From contig NZ_JAGYPD010000002.1 of the NCBI RefSeq assembly GCF_018343515.1, positions 739,705-803,704 of the forward strand: a stretch of 64,000 bases of DNA, read 5' to 3'. Each line of letters starts with the position of its first letter. The first letter of the stretch is position 1. Below the pieces are notes generated by a model that worked only from the letters and a program-made list of their open reading frames with translations, was not told the DNA's origin and did not search any database. Source of the DNA: Bacillus sp. FJAT-50079 (lineage in GTDB: Bacteria > Bacillota > Bacilli > Bacillales > Bacillaceae_C). Below are positions 17,660 through 27,561 of the stretch, in pieces. A program made the position numbers and the translations under genes.

Positions 17660-19533
17660 ATTAGGCTGCCTGCCGTTACAATACGATGATAAAGATTTCT
17701 CCCAATCGTTCCTTTTGGCATTACGTACGGACCTTCAAAATATAATCGTTTTTCCTCCAATTCTTCAATTTTATCGATCAATCCATCTATCCATTGACTT
17801 AATCGATGTTGAGTCGTTTCAATTCTCGCCAATATGCCACCATAGCGAATATCGATCACTTCCCAACCAAACGGCTTATTCATCATAAACCATAATTTCC
17901 GATGCGATACGCGCAACTTACTTACACTTTTCTTTACCTCCGCTAGTTCACTCCATAAAATCTGCATTTTTTCCTTATCTTTCGCCTCATATGCTTTTTG
18001 TAAATGTATTCCCATTTCTGCTTTCAGACTAAGCACATCAGCAAGTTGTTTATAAAAATCAAACATACATTGTAATTCAACTTGTTCATATTTCGTTATG
18101 GCTAATTCATAACTAAGTTGTTTATAATGTTCTTGCATATTTAAGCCGCGAATATTTTTGTCATATAAGCCAATTAAAGGATCTTGCCAAAGTAATAATT
18201 TTGATGGATTCGATTCATGTAAATTATTTTTTTCCACACCAGGCGTCTCATCAAATTGATTTAACATCATAAAATCAGTGAAATTCCCCCCAGTGCAAAA
18301 ACGAAAGCGTTGCTCCAAATGGTCCGGGCTCACTTGTTCATAGTAGGAATGTTCAGCGTAAAGCTGTAAAATCGGCAATGATGTCATTAATGGTGTTTCC
18401 GCTCCATTGTCTCCCCACATCGTGGCAAATATTTCTTTAATCCCTGTTTTTTTACAAGCATTCAATGCTGCTTCAGTTGTTACCATTGCCTTTCCGTAAT
18501 TTGGTGAAATCCCATTCCAGGTCCAAGCACCTCCCGCGAATATAGGATCGGATCCAAGTTCTTTATGCTTTTGAATAAAGGTATGATAAAAATCCTCTTC
18601 AGTATGATAATAATCCCAGTAAACGAGCTGAACATTTGGGATCGAATCTACTACTTCTGCTGGTATTTCCACATTAAGGTCGTAATAATCACGCTCTTTA
18701 GATCCCAGTCGAAAATACATATCACTCCAAATCATTGGCTTAAGACTCAATTTTTCTGTGATCTCAATGACGGAATTAAGATGCCTATTCATCAATTGAA
18801 ATCGTTCTACATATCCATTTTTATCTAGATACTTACCTAAACCTAGCTGATGAGCCTCGTCCATCCCAATATGAATCCGTCTTGTTTGAAAGGGCCTTGA
18901 TGCTGCTTCTATGATTTTTTCTAGAAAACGGTATGTTTCGGGTTCGTCTACTAGTAAAATATCTGCTGTATCACGAATGGGCGCGGCATAATTCCATTTT
19001 AAAGCCTCGGTTAAATGTGCCAATGTTTGGATACACGGAATCATTTCAATTCCTAATGCGGCGGCATAAAGATCACATATTTTTAGCTCACTTTCCGTAT
19101 ATTTTCCACGCATATATCCAAAATATGGGTATTCCTTCACTTCGTATGTATCTTCTGTGTAAACCATTAAAACATTTAACCCCATTACTGCCATTTTGCG
19201 CAGAAGGCCTTGAATATTCTCTACGGTTAACACAGCATTTCTTGAAGCATCAAGCATTGCTCCATTCGTATGAAATTGTGGTTTTTCAATTCGTTCAAAA
19301 TCACCATGTCGAATGTAGTTTTCAATCCATAAACCTAATCCGCGAAAAAAATGAATTTTTTCCTGAAAGTATATTTCACCTTTTCCATTTTCATTTTTCA
19401 CACGGATTGGACCTTCTCTTTCAATGAGTTGAATGATGTAACCATCCTCACTTTGCTCAAAATGAAGCTCTTTTGCTAGAATGGATAATCCGTCCGAAAT
19501 GTTTGCCGTATGCCCTGTAAAATTAATTCGCAA
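17656..19533 (-). CDS. GH20 beta-N-acetylhexosaminidase
   Basis: 625-aa family 20 hexosaminidase: N-terminal GH20b-like domain about 1-85, TIM barrel about 86-400, and a helical C-terminal region about 430-600. The catalytic Asp-Glu pair is D225-E226 in HIGMDEAHQLG. GH20 enzymes remove terminal GlcNAc or GalNAc by substrate-assisted catalysis. No signal peptide, so intracellular use of imported oligosaccharides is likely. The TTG start is supported by AAGGAGGG eight bases upstream. It is transcribed alone or with the downstream run, and a near-cre site lies 28 nt before it. Confidence 0.9.
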   Translation of the reverse strand: MRINFTGHTANISDGLSILAKELHFEQSEDGYIIQLIEREGPIRVKNENGKGEIYFQEKIHFFRGLGLWIENYIRHGDFERIEKPQFHTNGAMLDASRNAVLTVENIQGLLRKMAVMGLNVLMVYTEDTYEVKEYPYFGYMRGKYTESELKICDLYAAALGIEMIPCIQTLAHLTEALKWNYAAPIRDTADILLVDEPETYRFLEKIIEAASRPFQTRRIHIGMDEAHQLGLGKYLDKNGYVERFQLMNRHLNSVIEITEKLSLKPMIWSDMYFRLGSKERDYYDLNVEIPAEVVDSIPNVQLVYWDYYHTEEDFYHTFIQKHKELGSDPIFAGGAWTWNGISPNYGKAMVTTEAALNACKKTGIKEIFATMWGDNGAETPLMTSLPILQLYAEHSYYEQVSPDHLEQRFRFCTGGNFTDFMMLNQFDETPGVEKNNLHESNPSKLLLWQDPLIGLYDKNIRGLNMQEHYKQLSYELAITKYEQVELQCMFDFYKQLADVLSLKAEMGIHLQKAYEAKDKEKMQILWSELAEVKKSVSKLRVSHRKLWFMMNKPFGWEVIDIRYGGILARIETTQHRLSQWIDGLIDKIEELEEKRLYFEGPYVMPKGTIGRNLYHRIVTAGSLI

Positions 19534-19560
19534 ATATAGCCCTCCTTAACAGCTTAAAAT

Positions 19561-19574
19561 TGATTGCGCTTACA
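19561..19574 (-). promoter_or_regulatory. near-consensus cre site upstream of GH20 gene
   Basis: Minus-strand TGTAAGCGCAATCA matches the cre consensus with one mismatch (A for T at the tenth position). It lies directly after TATATT, a possible -10, so CcpA could cover the transcription start. Confidence 0.55.
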
Positions 19575-19708
19575 AAACAATATAACACAGAATGGATTAA
19601 TCCGAAATAATAAATCAATATTTATTAGTTTATAATAAAATTTATTTTCAATCAAAAGTTTTTAGAGGTGCAACTTATTTATTGATCTCTCACTAAAATG
19701 ACAAAAAA

Positions 19709-19750
19709 CACTCCCCCATCCACTATAAGAAAATAGATTAACGGAGAGTG
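19709..19750 (-). terminator. terminator after sensor kinase gene
   Basis: On the minus strand CACTCTCC pairs with GGGGGAGTG and is followed by TTTTTT. It separates the kinase gene from the GH20 gene. Confidence 0.6.
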
Positions 19751-19827
19751 CTGTTATTTTTTAGGGGAAAGTTAGTATACTTTCCCCATCTCTTTATTCA
19801 TTTGTTATGATGATGAAAAATTAGCTT

Positions 19828-21063
19828 CTAAACAGGAATCGTTATTACAAAAGTCGTTCCCTTTCCTTTTTCACTCTCTACTTCAATTTCTCCCTTCATT
19901 TCATTAATCGTGCCATAAACCATCAGCATACCTAAGCCTGTTCCCTCTATTTTATTTGAAAAATATGGTTTTCCTAAATATGCCACCTCTTTACTTGTCA
20001 TGCCAATCCCAGTATCTGTAATTTTAAAGAATATTTTCTTATTTTCGTCCCAAATATCGATGTTGAGCGTACCGCCACTTTCTTTCATTGCCTCAATTCC
20101 ATTTTTAAATAAATTAATGAAACATTGACGGATCTGATATTTATCGTAATTTTTATTTAATGAATTTTGGAAACGTGATTGAATATTGACTTGATTCATA
20201 TTTGCATAAGGAATGAGTATATTCTTTGCGTATTCTATTTCATCTTTAAAATTTGAATAAATCATATTTGCTGATTGAGGCTTCGCGAAAGCTAGATAAT
20301 CGCTTACAATTTTTTCTGCTCGTTCTAATTCTTTTAATGAGAAGTCAATATACATTCTCTCCTCACTAGTGATTGTGCTTGATTCGTTTAGCAGTTGTAG
20401 AAATCCGTTGGTGACAGTAAGTGGATTCCGGATTTCATGAGCAACACTTGCCGATAATTCCCCAATTACATTCAAACGTTCTGAATGTAAAAAACGCTCC
20501 CGGCTTTTCACATTAGAAATGATCCTTTCAATTAAGATCATAATCATAAAAATAACAATTGCATGAGTAGTTAAAGTATAGAATGATAATAGCCAATATT
20601 CTGTCGTTAATTCATGAAAAAATGAGCTTAGTGTAGACAGATAAAATATCGAGGTGCAAATTGAAACGAGTACCGCACATGAAATTCTCTTTTGTGTATT
20701 CAGTTGAAGAAATTTTCTACTAATTAAAGGGACAATCATAAAAATAACTGTGGAGAATACAAACGATTCAATAGTCCCTGCGCCACCGATAAAAAAACGC
20801 CATATATTTAAAATGATATAAAGCGGAAATACCATTTTATAGCCACCAAACAGAGCAATAAGAATGAAAGGGATGTACCTTAAATCAACAATAAATCCGC
20901 TTTCTAATTTAATAGGAAAAGTCATGCACAGTACCATCGAAATCGATGAAAAGATAATAGGAATTACTTTATTATCATGATATATTCCATTTTCGAAAAA
21001 AACGACATATAGTAAAACAGGAAATAGTAAGAATAAGAAATTTAATAGTAAGGCTTCAATCAA
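19828..21063 (-). CDS. membrane sensor histidine kinase, sporulation-kinase type
   Basis: About 411-aa histidine kinase: N-terminal membrane domain with five to six helices, including GYKMVFPLYIILNIWRFFIGG typical of the LytS-type 5TM receptor region; HisKA with SASVAHEIRNPLTVTNGF; HATPase with N box FKNGIEAM, G1 DTGIGM and G2 GTGLGM. No response regulator is adjacent, as with Bacillus KinB/KinD phosphorelay kinases, so input to sporulation is a fair guess. In-frame TTG codons at 21102 and 21063 are possible starts; the latter has AGAGGG seven bases upstream and begins at the first helix. Signal unknown. Confidence 0.82.
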   Translation of the reverse strand: MIEALLLNFLFLLFPVLLYVVFFENGIYHDNKVIPIIFSSISMVLCMTFPIKLESGFIVDLRYIPFILIALFGGYKMVFPLYIILNIWRFFIGGAGTIESFVFSTVIFMIVPLISRKFLQLNTQKRISCAVLVSICTSIFYLSTLSSFFHELTTEYWLLSFYTLTTHAIVIFMIMILIERIISNVKSRERFLHSERLNVIGELSASVAHEIRNPLTVTNGFLQLLNESSTITSEERMYIDFSLKELERAEKIVSDYLAFAKPQSANMIYSNFKDEIEYAKNILIPYANMNQVNIQSRFQNSLNKNYDKYQIRQCFINLFKNGIEAMKESGGTLNIDIWDENKKIFFKITDTGIGMTSKEVAYLGKPYFSNKIEGTGLGMLMVYGTINEMKGEIEVESEKGKGTTFVITIPV

Positions 21064-21196
21064 GGAGGAACCCTCTTTCTTGACAATCTTATACAAGTAC
21101 AATTGTATTAGTTATATCTTACCGAAAATGATTATTTTTGTACAATGGATTTACAATTTACTAGTTTTTAAAAACGGGGAAAAATTAAGAGAAAAA

Positions 21197-21235
21197 AAGC
21201 GTCCACGCTCTTATATATCAAGAGTTTGAACGCTT
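21197..21235 (-). terminator. terminator of the pyrimidine/alanine operon
   Basis: Minus-strand stem AAGCGT / ACGCTT with an inner CTCTT / AAGAG stem, followed by a run of seven T, directly after the ald stop. Confidence 0.8.
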
Positions 21236-21254
21236 GTGCAGAATAGTTTCTTCA

Positions 21255-22358
21255 CTAATTACTAAAAGCAAATGGAAGATTATGGGCCTTCGCGACTTCT
21301 TTAAATGCAATTTCTCCGTTAATAACGTTTAGCCCTTTATAAAGGGATGGATTATCATTTAAAGCTTTCGTATAGCCTTTATTCGCAATTTGTAAAATAT
21401 ACGGGACCGTTGTATTCGTAAGTGCAAGCGTTGAAGTTCGAGGAACGGCTCCAGGCATATTACCAACGGCATAATGAACGACCCCATGTTTTACATACGT
21501 TGGATTTGCATGGGTTGTTACCTGAGTTGCCGTTTCGAAAATGCCCCCTTGATCGATGGCTACATCAACGATCACTGAACCGTTTTCCATATAACTAACC
21601 ATTTCCTCGGTTACAAGCTTTGGTGCTTTGGCGCCAGGGATTAATACCGCTCCAATAACGAGATCGGCCTCAGCGACCGCTTGGCTAATATTAAAGGAAT
21701 TTGACATTAATGTGCTAATCGAATGTCCAAATAAATCATCCAATTCACGAAGACGTGCTGGATTTACATCAATTATCGATACTTGAGCCCCAAGGCCTAC
21801 GGCGATTTTAGCGGCATTTGTGCCAACGACTCCGCCGCCGATAATCGTCACTTTTCCTCTTTTAACCCCCGGTACCCCTCCGAGTAATATTCCTTTTCCT
21901 CCCCTTGTTTTTTCCAGAAAAGACGCACCGATTTGCGTCGCCATTCTTCCGGCAACTTCACTCATTGGTGTAAGCAGTGGTAAGGATTTATCGGGTAATT
22001 GTACCGTTTCATAGGCAATTGCCACTACATTTTTTTCCATTAATGCTTCCGTTAATGGTTGATCGGCGGCTAAATGCAAATAGGCGAATAAAATTAAACC
22101 ATCATAGAAATATTGATACTCCTCTTGGATCGGCTCTTTCACTTTTATGACCATTTCACATGCCCATGCATCGGCAGCTGTTTCGACAACCGTCGCACCT
22201 GCTGCTGTATATTGTTCATCAAGAAAGCCTGATTTCGCTCCTGCTCCCTTTTCAATAAACACTTGATGATTATGAGCGACTAGCTCCATGACACCCGAAG
22301 GCGTTAGAGCTACTCGATTTTCATTGTTTTTCACTTCTTTTGGAACACCAATTTTCAT
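21255..22358 (-). CDS. ald: alanine dehydrogenase
   Basis: NAD-dependent L-alanine dehydrogenase: L-alanine to pyruvate, ammonia and NADH. The 367-aa length is usual. N-terminus [20 protein letters not shown]; the Rossmann motif [19 protein letters not shown] lies near residues 172-190; [11 protein letters not shown] is conserved near the C-terminus. It is the last gene of the cluster, 53 nt after the aminotransferase, and ends at a strong terminator. Here it would oxidise the alanine formed by transamination of beta-alanine with pyruvate, regenerating pyruvate; a role in spore alanine metabolism is also possible. Confidence 0.96.
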   Translation of the reverse strand: MKIGVPKEVKNNENRVALTPSGVMELVAHNHQVFIEKGAGAKSGFLDEQYTAAGATVVETAADAWACEMVIKVKEPIQEEYQYFYDGLILFAYLHLAADQPLTEALMEKNVVAIAYETVQLPDKSLPLLTPMSEVAGRMATQIGASFLEKTRGGKGILLGGVPGVKRGKVTIIGGGVVGTNAAKIAVGLGAQVSIIDVNPARLRELDDLFGHSISTLMSNSFNISQAVAEADLVIGAVLIPGAKAPKLVTEEMVSYMENGSVIVDVAIDQGGIFETATQVTTHANPTYVKHGVVHYAVGNMPGAVPRTSTLALTNTTVPYILQIANKGYTKALNDNPSLYKGLNVINGEIAFKEVAKAHNLPFAFSN

Positions 22359-22411
22359 GGTTTATCAGCCCTTCTTCCATGAATTTATTTTGGCATGTCT
22401 TCATGAATTAA

Positions 22412-23764
22412 TTATATACTCAGTATTACCTCGATTACTGTTTTTATGATAAAATCTAAATCCTCTTCTTCGATCGATAAAGGTGGGGCTAATGTTAAAA
22501 CATTATTAAATCCGGCAACGGTTGCTCCATTTTTGCCAATGATCAATCCTTTTTGTTTACAGTCTGCAATGATTTGATTGACTACATTTGCTTCAAGCGG
22601 CACCTTTGTTGCTTTATCTTTCACAAGCTCAATCCCTATAAGCAAACCCTTTCCTCTTACATCTCCAACAAACGGATGATCTTCAAGCGATGTAGCCAAG
22701 CTTTGCTTTACATATTCACCTAACTGTTTTGATCTTGCGAATAAGTTCTCGTTTTCCAAAATCTCAATATTTTTTAACGCAAGGGCACATGCGGCTGGGT
22801 TTCCTCCAAATGTATTAATATGCCGGAAATAATCATATTCGCCGGCTCCTTTAAAAACCTCATATATTTCTTTTTTAACGGCTGTTGCTGATAGGGGCAA
22901 ATAAGCACTCGTAATCCCTTTTGCCATTGTAATAATATCTGGTTTCACCCCATAATTCATGAATCCGAACGGCTCTCCCGTCCGTCCAAACCCACAAATT
23001 ACTTCATCAGCAATGAGCAAGGCACCATGTTTTTCACAAACTTCCTTTACTCCCTTCATGTATTCATCGTGAGGGACGATCACCCCACCACCGGTAATTA
23101 TTGGTTCCATAATAACGCCGGCGATCGTTTCACTTAACTCCCAGGTCATTACCCGATCCATTTCTTTAACGGATTCCAATTCGGTTGCAGCACAATCGAC
23201 TTTATCAGTAGAGCGATAGACATCAGGTGGGGCGACATGAATAAATCCAGGTGCCAATGGCTCGAATTTATACTTTCGCTGCGCCTGCCCAGTTGCAGCT
23301 AGAGCTCCCATTGAATTTCCGTGATATGCTCGATATCTAGAAATAAATTTATAACGGCTATGCTCGCCTTTTTGCTGATGGTATTGTCTTACTAATTTAA
23401 ATGCCGTTTCATTTGCTTCTGAACCGCTATTTGAAAAAAAGATCACATATTCATCACCGAGCATTTCATTTAACTTTTCTCCGAGCTTAATCGCCGGTGT
23501 ATGGCTTTGAGTTAATGGAAAATATGCCATTTCTTTTAATTGTTCAAAGGCTGCTTCAGCTAACTCTGTTCTTCCATAGCCAACATTGACACACCATAGC
23601 CCTGACATTGCATCTAAATATCGCTTGCCCTGATGATCAGTAATCCATGATCCTTGTGCTTTTTCTGCAATCATCGTAGAATCAGGGCTGTAAGGTTTCA
23701 TTGAATGCCAAACGTATTCTTCGTCCTTCGTTAATAAATCTTCACTTTGTTGAATATTAGTCAT
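22412..23764 (-). CDS. class III aminotransferase, probable beta-alanine:pyruvate type
   Basis: 450-aa PLP-dependent class III aminotransferase. SNSGSEANETAFKLVRQY binds the cofactor phosphate, IADEVICGFGRTG carries the conserved Asp, and ITMAKGITSAYLPL holds the PLP lysine. Neighbouring genes suggest beta-alanine as amino donor and pyruvate as acceptor, giving malonate semialdehyde and alanine. A GTG at 23773 is in frame, but the ribosome site GAGGTG fits the ATG at 23764. It sits 20 nt after the semialdehyde dehydrogenase gene. Omega-amino acid aminotransferases are hard to separate by sequence, so the substrate is inferred. Confidence 0.88.
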   Translation of the reverse strand: MTNIQQSEDLLTKDEEYVWHSMKPYSPDSTMIAEKAQGSWITDHQGKRYLDAMSGLWCVNVGYGRTELAEAAFEQLKEMAYFPLTQSHTPAIKLGEKLNEMLGDEYVIFFSNSGSEANETAFKLVRQYHQQKGEHSRYKFISRYRAYHGNSMGALAATGQAQRKYKFEPLAPGFIHVAPPDVYRSTDKVDCAATELESVKEMDRVMTWELSETIAGVIMEPIITGGGVIVPHDEYMKGVKEVCEKHGALLIADEVICGFGRTGEPFGFMNYGVKPDIITMAKGITSAYLPLSATAVKKEIYEVFKGAGEYDYFRHINTFGGNPAACALALKNIEILENENLFARSKQLGEYVKQSLATSLEDHPFVGDVRGKGLLIGIELVKDKATKVPLEANVVNQIIADCKQKGLIIGKNGATVAGFNNVLTLAPPLSIEEEDLDFIIKTVIEVILSI

Positions 23765-23784
23765 CCCTTTCACCTCATTTATGA

Positions 23785-25251
23785 TTAATAGTCAAAACGG
23801 GATGTGATCATTTTTTTGCGAGTAAAAAAATTTACCCCATCTTTTCCATTCACATGAAGATCTCCATAGAAAGAATCTTTCCAACCGGAGAATGGGAAAA
23901 AGGCCATCGTAGCTGGTACTCCGACATTGATTCCTAACATGCCTGCATCAGCCTCTTCTCTAAATTGCCTAACTGCCTTGGCATCTTTCGTATAAATCGT
24001 TGCCCCATTTCCGAAGCGTGATTGGCGAATATAATCAAGTCCCTCATCTAAATCATCCGCTCGCAGCAAGCTGAGAACGGGAGCAAAAATTTCGTCCTTC
24101 GCAATCGTCATACTTGGTGTTACATGATCAAAGATCGTCGGTCCAAGAAATGTGCCTTCTTCAAATTCATCGATTTCTTTTCGTCCGTCCCTAATTAATG
24201 ACGCACCTTCTTCAAGTCCGAGCTGAATATAATCCAATACTTTTTTACGATGTGACTCTCTAATAACCGGAGTTAATAATACATCTTCATCCAACCCATT
24301 TCCGATTGTCAGCTCATTTGCTTTTTGCCTCAACGCCTGAACGAATGCATCACCTTCTCCGACAACGACAACTGCACTACACGCCATACAACGCTGACCC
24401 GCGCTGCCAAATGCGGAACTAATAATTTGCGTAACCGCCGTTTCAACGTCAGCGTCTGGCATGACGATATGATGATTTTTTGCACCTGATAATGCTTGAA
24501 CTCTCTTTCCTTGTGCTGCAGCACGTTCATATACATATTTTGCAACCGGCTGGGAACCGACAAATGAGATTGCCTTAATATCTTGATGTTCCAGTAATCC
24601 ATTTACAACGTCATGTGCGCCATGAACGATGTTTAAAACTCCTTTTGGCGCTCCAGCTTCAGTAAAAAGCTTTACTAATTCATTTGCGAGAATGGGCGTC
24701 CGTTCAGACGGCTTTAGTACAAACGTATTCCCACATGCGATCGCTAATGGAAACATCCATAACGGAACCATCATTGGAAAATTAAATGGTGTAATCCCTC
24801 CGACAACTCCTAATGGATAGCGAAACATTTCTGAATCAATATTATCGGCAATATTAGATAATGTCTCCCCCATCATTAATGTTGGTGCACCTGCGGCAAA
24901 TTCTACGCACTCAATGCCTCTTTGTACTTCTCCATATGCTTCTTTATACGCTTTACCATTCTCCTGTACGATCAATTTTGCTAGCTTTTCATGATTTTCT
25001 GTTAATAAGTAATGATATTTATATAAAATTCTTGCTCTTTTTGGGACGGGGGTGTTTTTCCATGTTTTGAATGCTTCCTTCGCTGCCTGAACGGCGAGGT
25101 TTACATCCTCCTTTGAAGAAATCGGTACATTAGCTAATGTTTCTCCTGTCGCAGGATTGGGCACATCTACTGTTTCTGTCCCGAGCGCATTTACCCATTC
25201 CCCGTTAATATAATTTTTTAATAATGCTGTTTCTTCTTTAATGACTGTCAT
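23785..25251 (-). CDS. mmsA: CoA-acylating (methyl)malonate-semialdehyde dehydrogenase
   Basis: 488-aa aldehyde dehydrogenase of the MmsA/IolA subfamily, which oxidises malonate semialdehyde with CoA and NAD to acetyl-CoA and CO2. [14 protein letters not shown] holds the catalytic Cys; [27 protein letters not shown] is the cofactor region. A longer frame reaches 25344, but AAGGAGGAGG lies eight bases before the ATG at 25251 and the family length fits that start. Follows the PucR gene with 140 nt between, room for a regulated promoter. It completes the beta-alanine branch. Confidence 0.92.
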   Translation of the reverse strand: MTVIKEETALLKNYINGEWVNALGTETVDVPNPATGETLANVPISSKEDVNLAVQAAKEAFKTWKNTPVPKRARILYKYHYLLTENHEKLAKLIVQENGKAYKEAYGEVQRGIECVEFAAGAPTLMMGETLSNIADNIDSEMFRYPLGVVGGITPFNFPMMVPLWMFPLAIACGNTFVLKPSERTPILANELVKLFTEAGAPKGVLNIVHGAHDVVNGLLEHQDIKAISFVGSQPVAKYVYERAAAQGKRVQALSGAKNHHIVMPDADVETAVTQIISSAFGSAGQRCMACSAVVVVGEGDAFVQALRQKANELTIGNGLDEDVLLTPVIRESHRKKVLDYIQLGLEEGASLIRDGRKEIDEFEEGTFLGPTIFDHVTPSMTIAKDEIFAPVLSLLRADDLDEGLDYIRQSRFGNGATIYTKDAKAVRQFREEADAGMLGINVGVPATMAFFPFSGWKDSFYGDLHVNGKDGVNFFTRKKMITSRFDY

Positions 25252-25391
25252 GATTCCGCTCCTCCTCCTTTGTTTGCTTATATATAAATTATCACTTATC
25301 GAGAAAAGGCTTTCATTAGACATTTTGTAAAATACCAACTTCATTTTCCGCTACAATATGCAAACATCAGGCTTTTAATCGGTACTTATGT

Positions 25392-26999
25392 CTAATATGC
25401 TTCACGATTTGCATTTTTTTCCTGCTTTAATGCTGATAAAAATTCATTGGATAAAATCATCATCTCAATTGCTACTCTTTTCTCCTGATCCATAAAATCA
25501 TTTCCAAGTAATTTTTCCAATCTTTCTAAACGGTGATACAGTGTTTGTCTTACAATAAATAATTGCTTCGCTGTTTCTTGTTTTGAGCCATTACAAGCCA
25601 AATAGGCTTTTAATGTTTCCATTAATTTCCCATTATTTTTTTGATCATACGTAATCACAGGCTCTAAATATTCAAGTACCGTTTCTCGTAAATCAGAATG
25701 ACGATGTAACAAATGAATAAAGCGAAAAATATGAAGATCATCATAAAAATGCTGTTCTGAGTGGTCCGGTCGTCTCTCCTGAATGCGAATCGTTTCCAAT
25801 GCTGTTTCATAGCTTTTATGTATTCTCGTTAACTCCACTTCATATTTTCCAACGCCGATCATTTGCTTCAACTTTATTTGCGCTTGCGACTTCTTTAAAC
25901 GACGAATTCCTTCCTTCATTCTTTTTTTCCACGTCGCACTGCTTCTTTCATTGATCATGATGCATACAAGCGTATTTCTTTCTTCAATCGAAAAAAAAGA
26001 AAAACCTTGCTGCTCAAAAATCGTTCTGAAATAAAGCTTAAAATAGGTTAAATCGATTTTCGAATAATAATCGAGTGCCTCAAGCTTACAAATACAAACT
26101 AACGCTCCTTTCGATTTGACTGCTGGCATATGATAAGCTAGATAATCATAAATTGATTCCTCACTTTCATCTCCCTTTAGCCACCTTTTTAACCATTCTG
26201 TCTCTTCTACTCTCCGTTTTTCTTCTACATAAAGTTCACGTAAAAAAAATTGAGCAAGCGCCGTTGCTGTTCGATCTAAAATCAATTGATCATATTCACT
26301 TAATGATCTTTCATTGGACGTAATCATAAGCTCAGCAAAATGATCTCCCATTAAATGGATTGGTGTTCTAATCGTTGAAAACGATCCTATCCCTTCTTTA
26401 TTTTCAACCATCTCAAGAAGAGCCCGCCGTTTTAATTCAATCACCTCAGGTATAAACTGGATCTCTTTATTGCTAAATTCAAGAATGACTTGAACATGTA
26501 AATATTTCTGAATAAATTTTAAAATTTCCGAGTAGTGCTCGATTGTTAGAAGCTTTTTATTTAAAACTTGTGAATACTTCTCTAAATCCGCTGTCATTTG
26601 ATATTGACGATTAATGAGAAGTGAATGAATATCTTGGGTAATTTCTACAAATGGAACTTCTTTCTGAAATATAATAAGAGGAAAATGGAATCGATTGGCT
26701 ATGTCGATAATTTCCTGGGGAATCAAGGATGTATATGTCACCATTTCTAAACAAAGTCCCGCTGCTTCTATTTCAATTAATTGCTCGATTAATGAAATGA
26801 ATTGCTCACGATCCCCTTTCCAAACGATTCCAGTTGAAAGGATCAATTCGTTGCCATTCAATAGATTGCGAATGTTCGTCACCTCAACGACATGGACCCA
26901 TTTTACAATTCGATTAAGTCCTTCACTACCAGCAATCACATCAATATTTTCAAAATGCTTCCTTTGGAGAATATCTTCAACCGTAATATAAGATTTCAA
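25392..26999 (-). CDS. PucR-family transcriptional regulator
   Basis: 535-aa regulator: N-terminal PucR ligand domain about 5-125 (SYITVEDIL, VKWVHVVEVTNIRNLLNGNELILSTG), a middle GGDEF-like segment, and a C-terminal PucR helix-turn-helix about 465-525 (NGSKQETAKQLFIVRQTLYHRLERLEKLLG). PucR members activate purine, pyrimidine or amino-acid degradation genes. The TTG start is preceded by AAGGGTG. Lying between the permease and semialdehyde dehydrogenase genes, it probably controls this cluster; inducer and operator are unknown. Confidence 0.88.
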   Translation of the reverse strand: MKSYITVEDILQRKHFENIDVIAGSEGLNRIVKWVHVVEVTNIRNLLNGNELILSTGIVWKGDREQFISLIEQLIEIEAAGLCLEMVTYTSLIPQEIIDIANRFHFPLIIFQKEVPFVEITQDIHSLLINRQYQMTADLEKYSQVLNKKLLTIEHYSEILKFIQKYLHVQVILEFSNKEIQFIPEVIELKRRALLEMVENKEGIGSFSTIRTPIHLMGDHFAELMITSNERSLSEYDQLILDRTATALAQFFLRELYVEEKRRVEETEWLKRWLKGDESEESIYDYLAYHMPAVKSKGALVCICKLEALDYYSKIDLTYFKLYFRTIFEQQGFSFFSIEERNTLVCIMINERSSATWKKRMKEGIRRLKKSQAQIKLKQMIGVGKYEVELTRIHKSYETALETIRIQERRPDHSEQHFYDDLHIFRFIHLLHRHSDLRETVLEYLEPVITYDQKNNGKLMETLKAYLACNGSKQETAKQLFIVRQTLYHRLERLEKLLGNDFMDQEKRVAIEMMILSNEFLSALKQEKNANREAY

Positions 27000-27039
27000 T
27001 TTGAAGCACCCTTTTTATAAGATTTTTAAAAGAACAAAA

Positions 27040-27199
27040 GCGAAAGCGCCCGTTTAGCGACGTACAAACTGCGCCAACAGGATGTTGGTGCGTCGACGTT
27101 CCCACAGGACGTGGCGGTCTAAGTCGACGATCCTTAAAGGAAACACAGCCGATGTTGACTTATCATACAGCTAGTCGCTGGCCGCCTGGAGCTAGACAT
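27040..27199. repeat. dispersed palindromic-ended element, copy 1
   Basis: Starts AAGCGCCCGTTTAGCGAC and ends near GTCGCTGGCCGCCTGGAGC, partly complementary ends. The same end sequences occur at 30645-30778 around a different middle. It fills most of the 304-base gap between the pucR and small-protein genes; nothing else was recognised there. Confidence 0.6.
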
Positions 27200-27303
27200 A
27201 GATTGCTCCAAGATAAGCTGTCCACAAGCAAGCATTCTATACTTTCCTAGACAATGAGAAGAAACTGGTAAACAATTAACTTGTTCACCAGCTTCCAACA
27301 ATT

Positions 27304-27528
27304 TCATCCCGTTTTTCTTTGTTGCTCAAGTAAAACGACAGAAAAATATTTCCGGCCATTTGCCGTTAAAATATGCAATGTTTCATTTTCAACTTGGGAT
27401 TCCGTATATTTTTCAAAATCAACGAAAGCGCCACTTAAATTTTCCGTAATGCTCTTTATCTTATACCCTTGCGCTACTAAATAATCAATTTGATCTCTCT
27501 CCTGTAAAAATTCCTGATATTCTGTCAT
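27304..27528 (-). CDS. small hypothetical protein in pyrimidine cluster
   Basis: 74-aa soluble, charged protein (begins MTEYQEFLQERDQIDYLVAQG, ends VVLLEQQRKTG), not assigned to a family. AAGGAG lies about 12 nt upstream of the ATG and the gene follows the NCS1 permease by 33 nt on the same strand, so it looks real and co-transcribed. No cysteine motif, signal or membrane segment. Function unknown; a small regulator of the neighbouring permease or pathway is only a guess. Confidence 0.6.
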   Translation of the reverse strand: MTEYQEFLQERDQIDYLVAQGYKIKSITENLSGAFVDFEKYTESQVENETLHILTANGRKYFSVVLLEQQRKTG

Positions 27529-27561
27529 ATAATAAATTCACTCCTTAGAGAAGTAGATTTT

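Noticed and set aside
18933..19427. 164-codon plus-strand frame opposite the GH20 gene
   Set aside because: Antisense to a well-conserved gene, no ribosome site, His/Leu-rich shadow composition.
27040..27199. tRNA or structured RNA gene in the pucR gap
   Set aside because: No cloverleaf or CCA end; the same ends recur at 30645, so it is a dispersed repeat.
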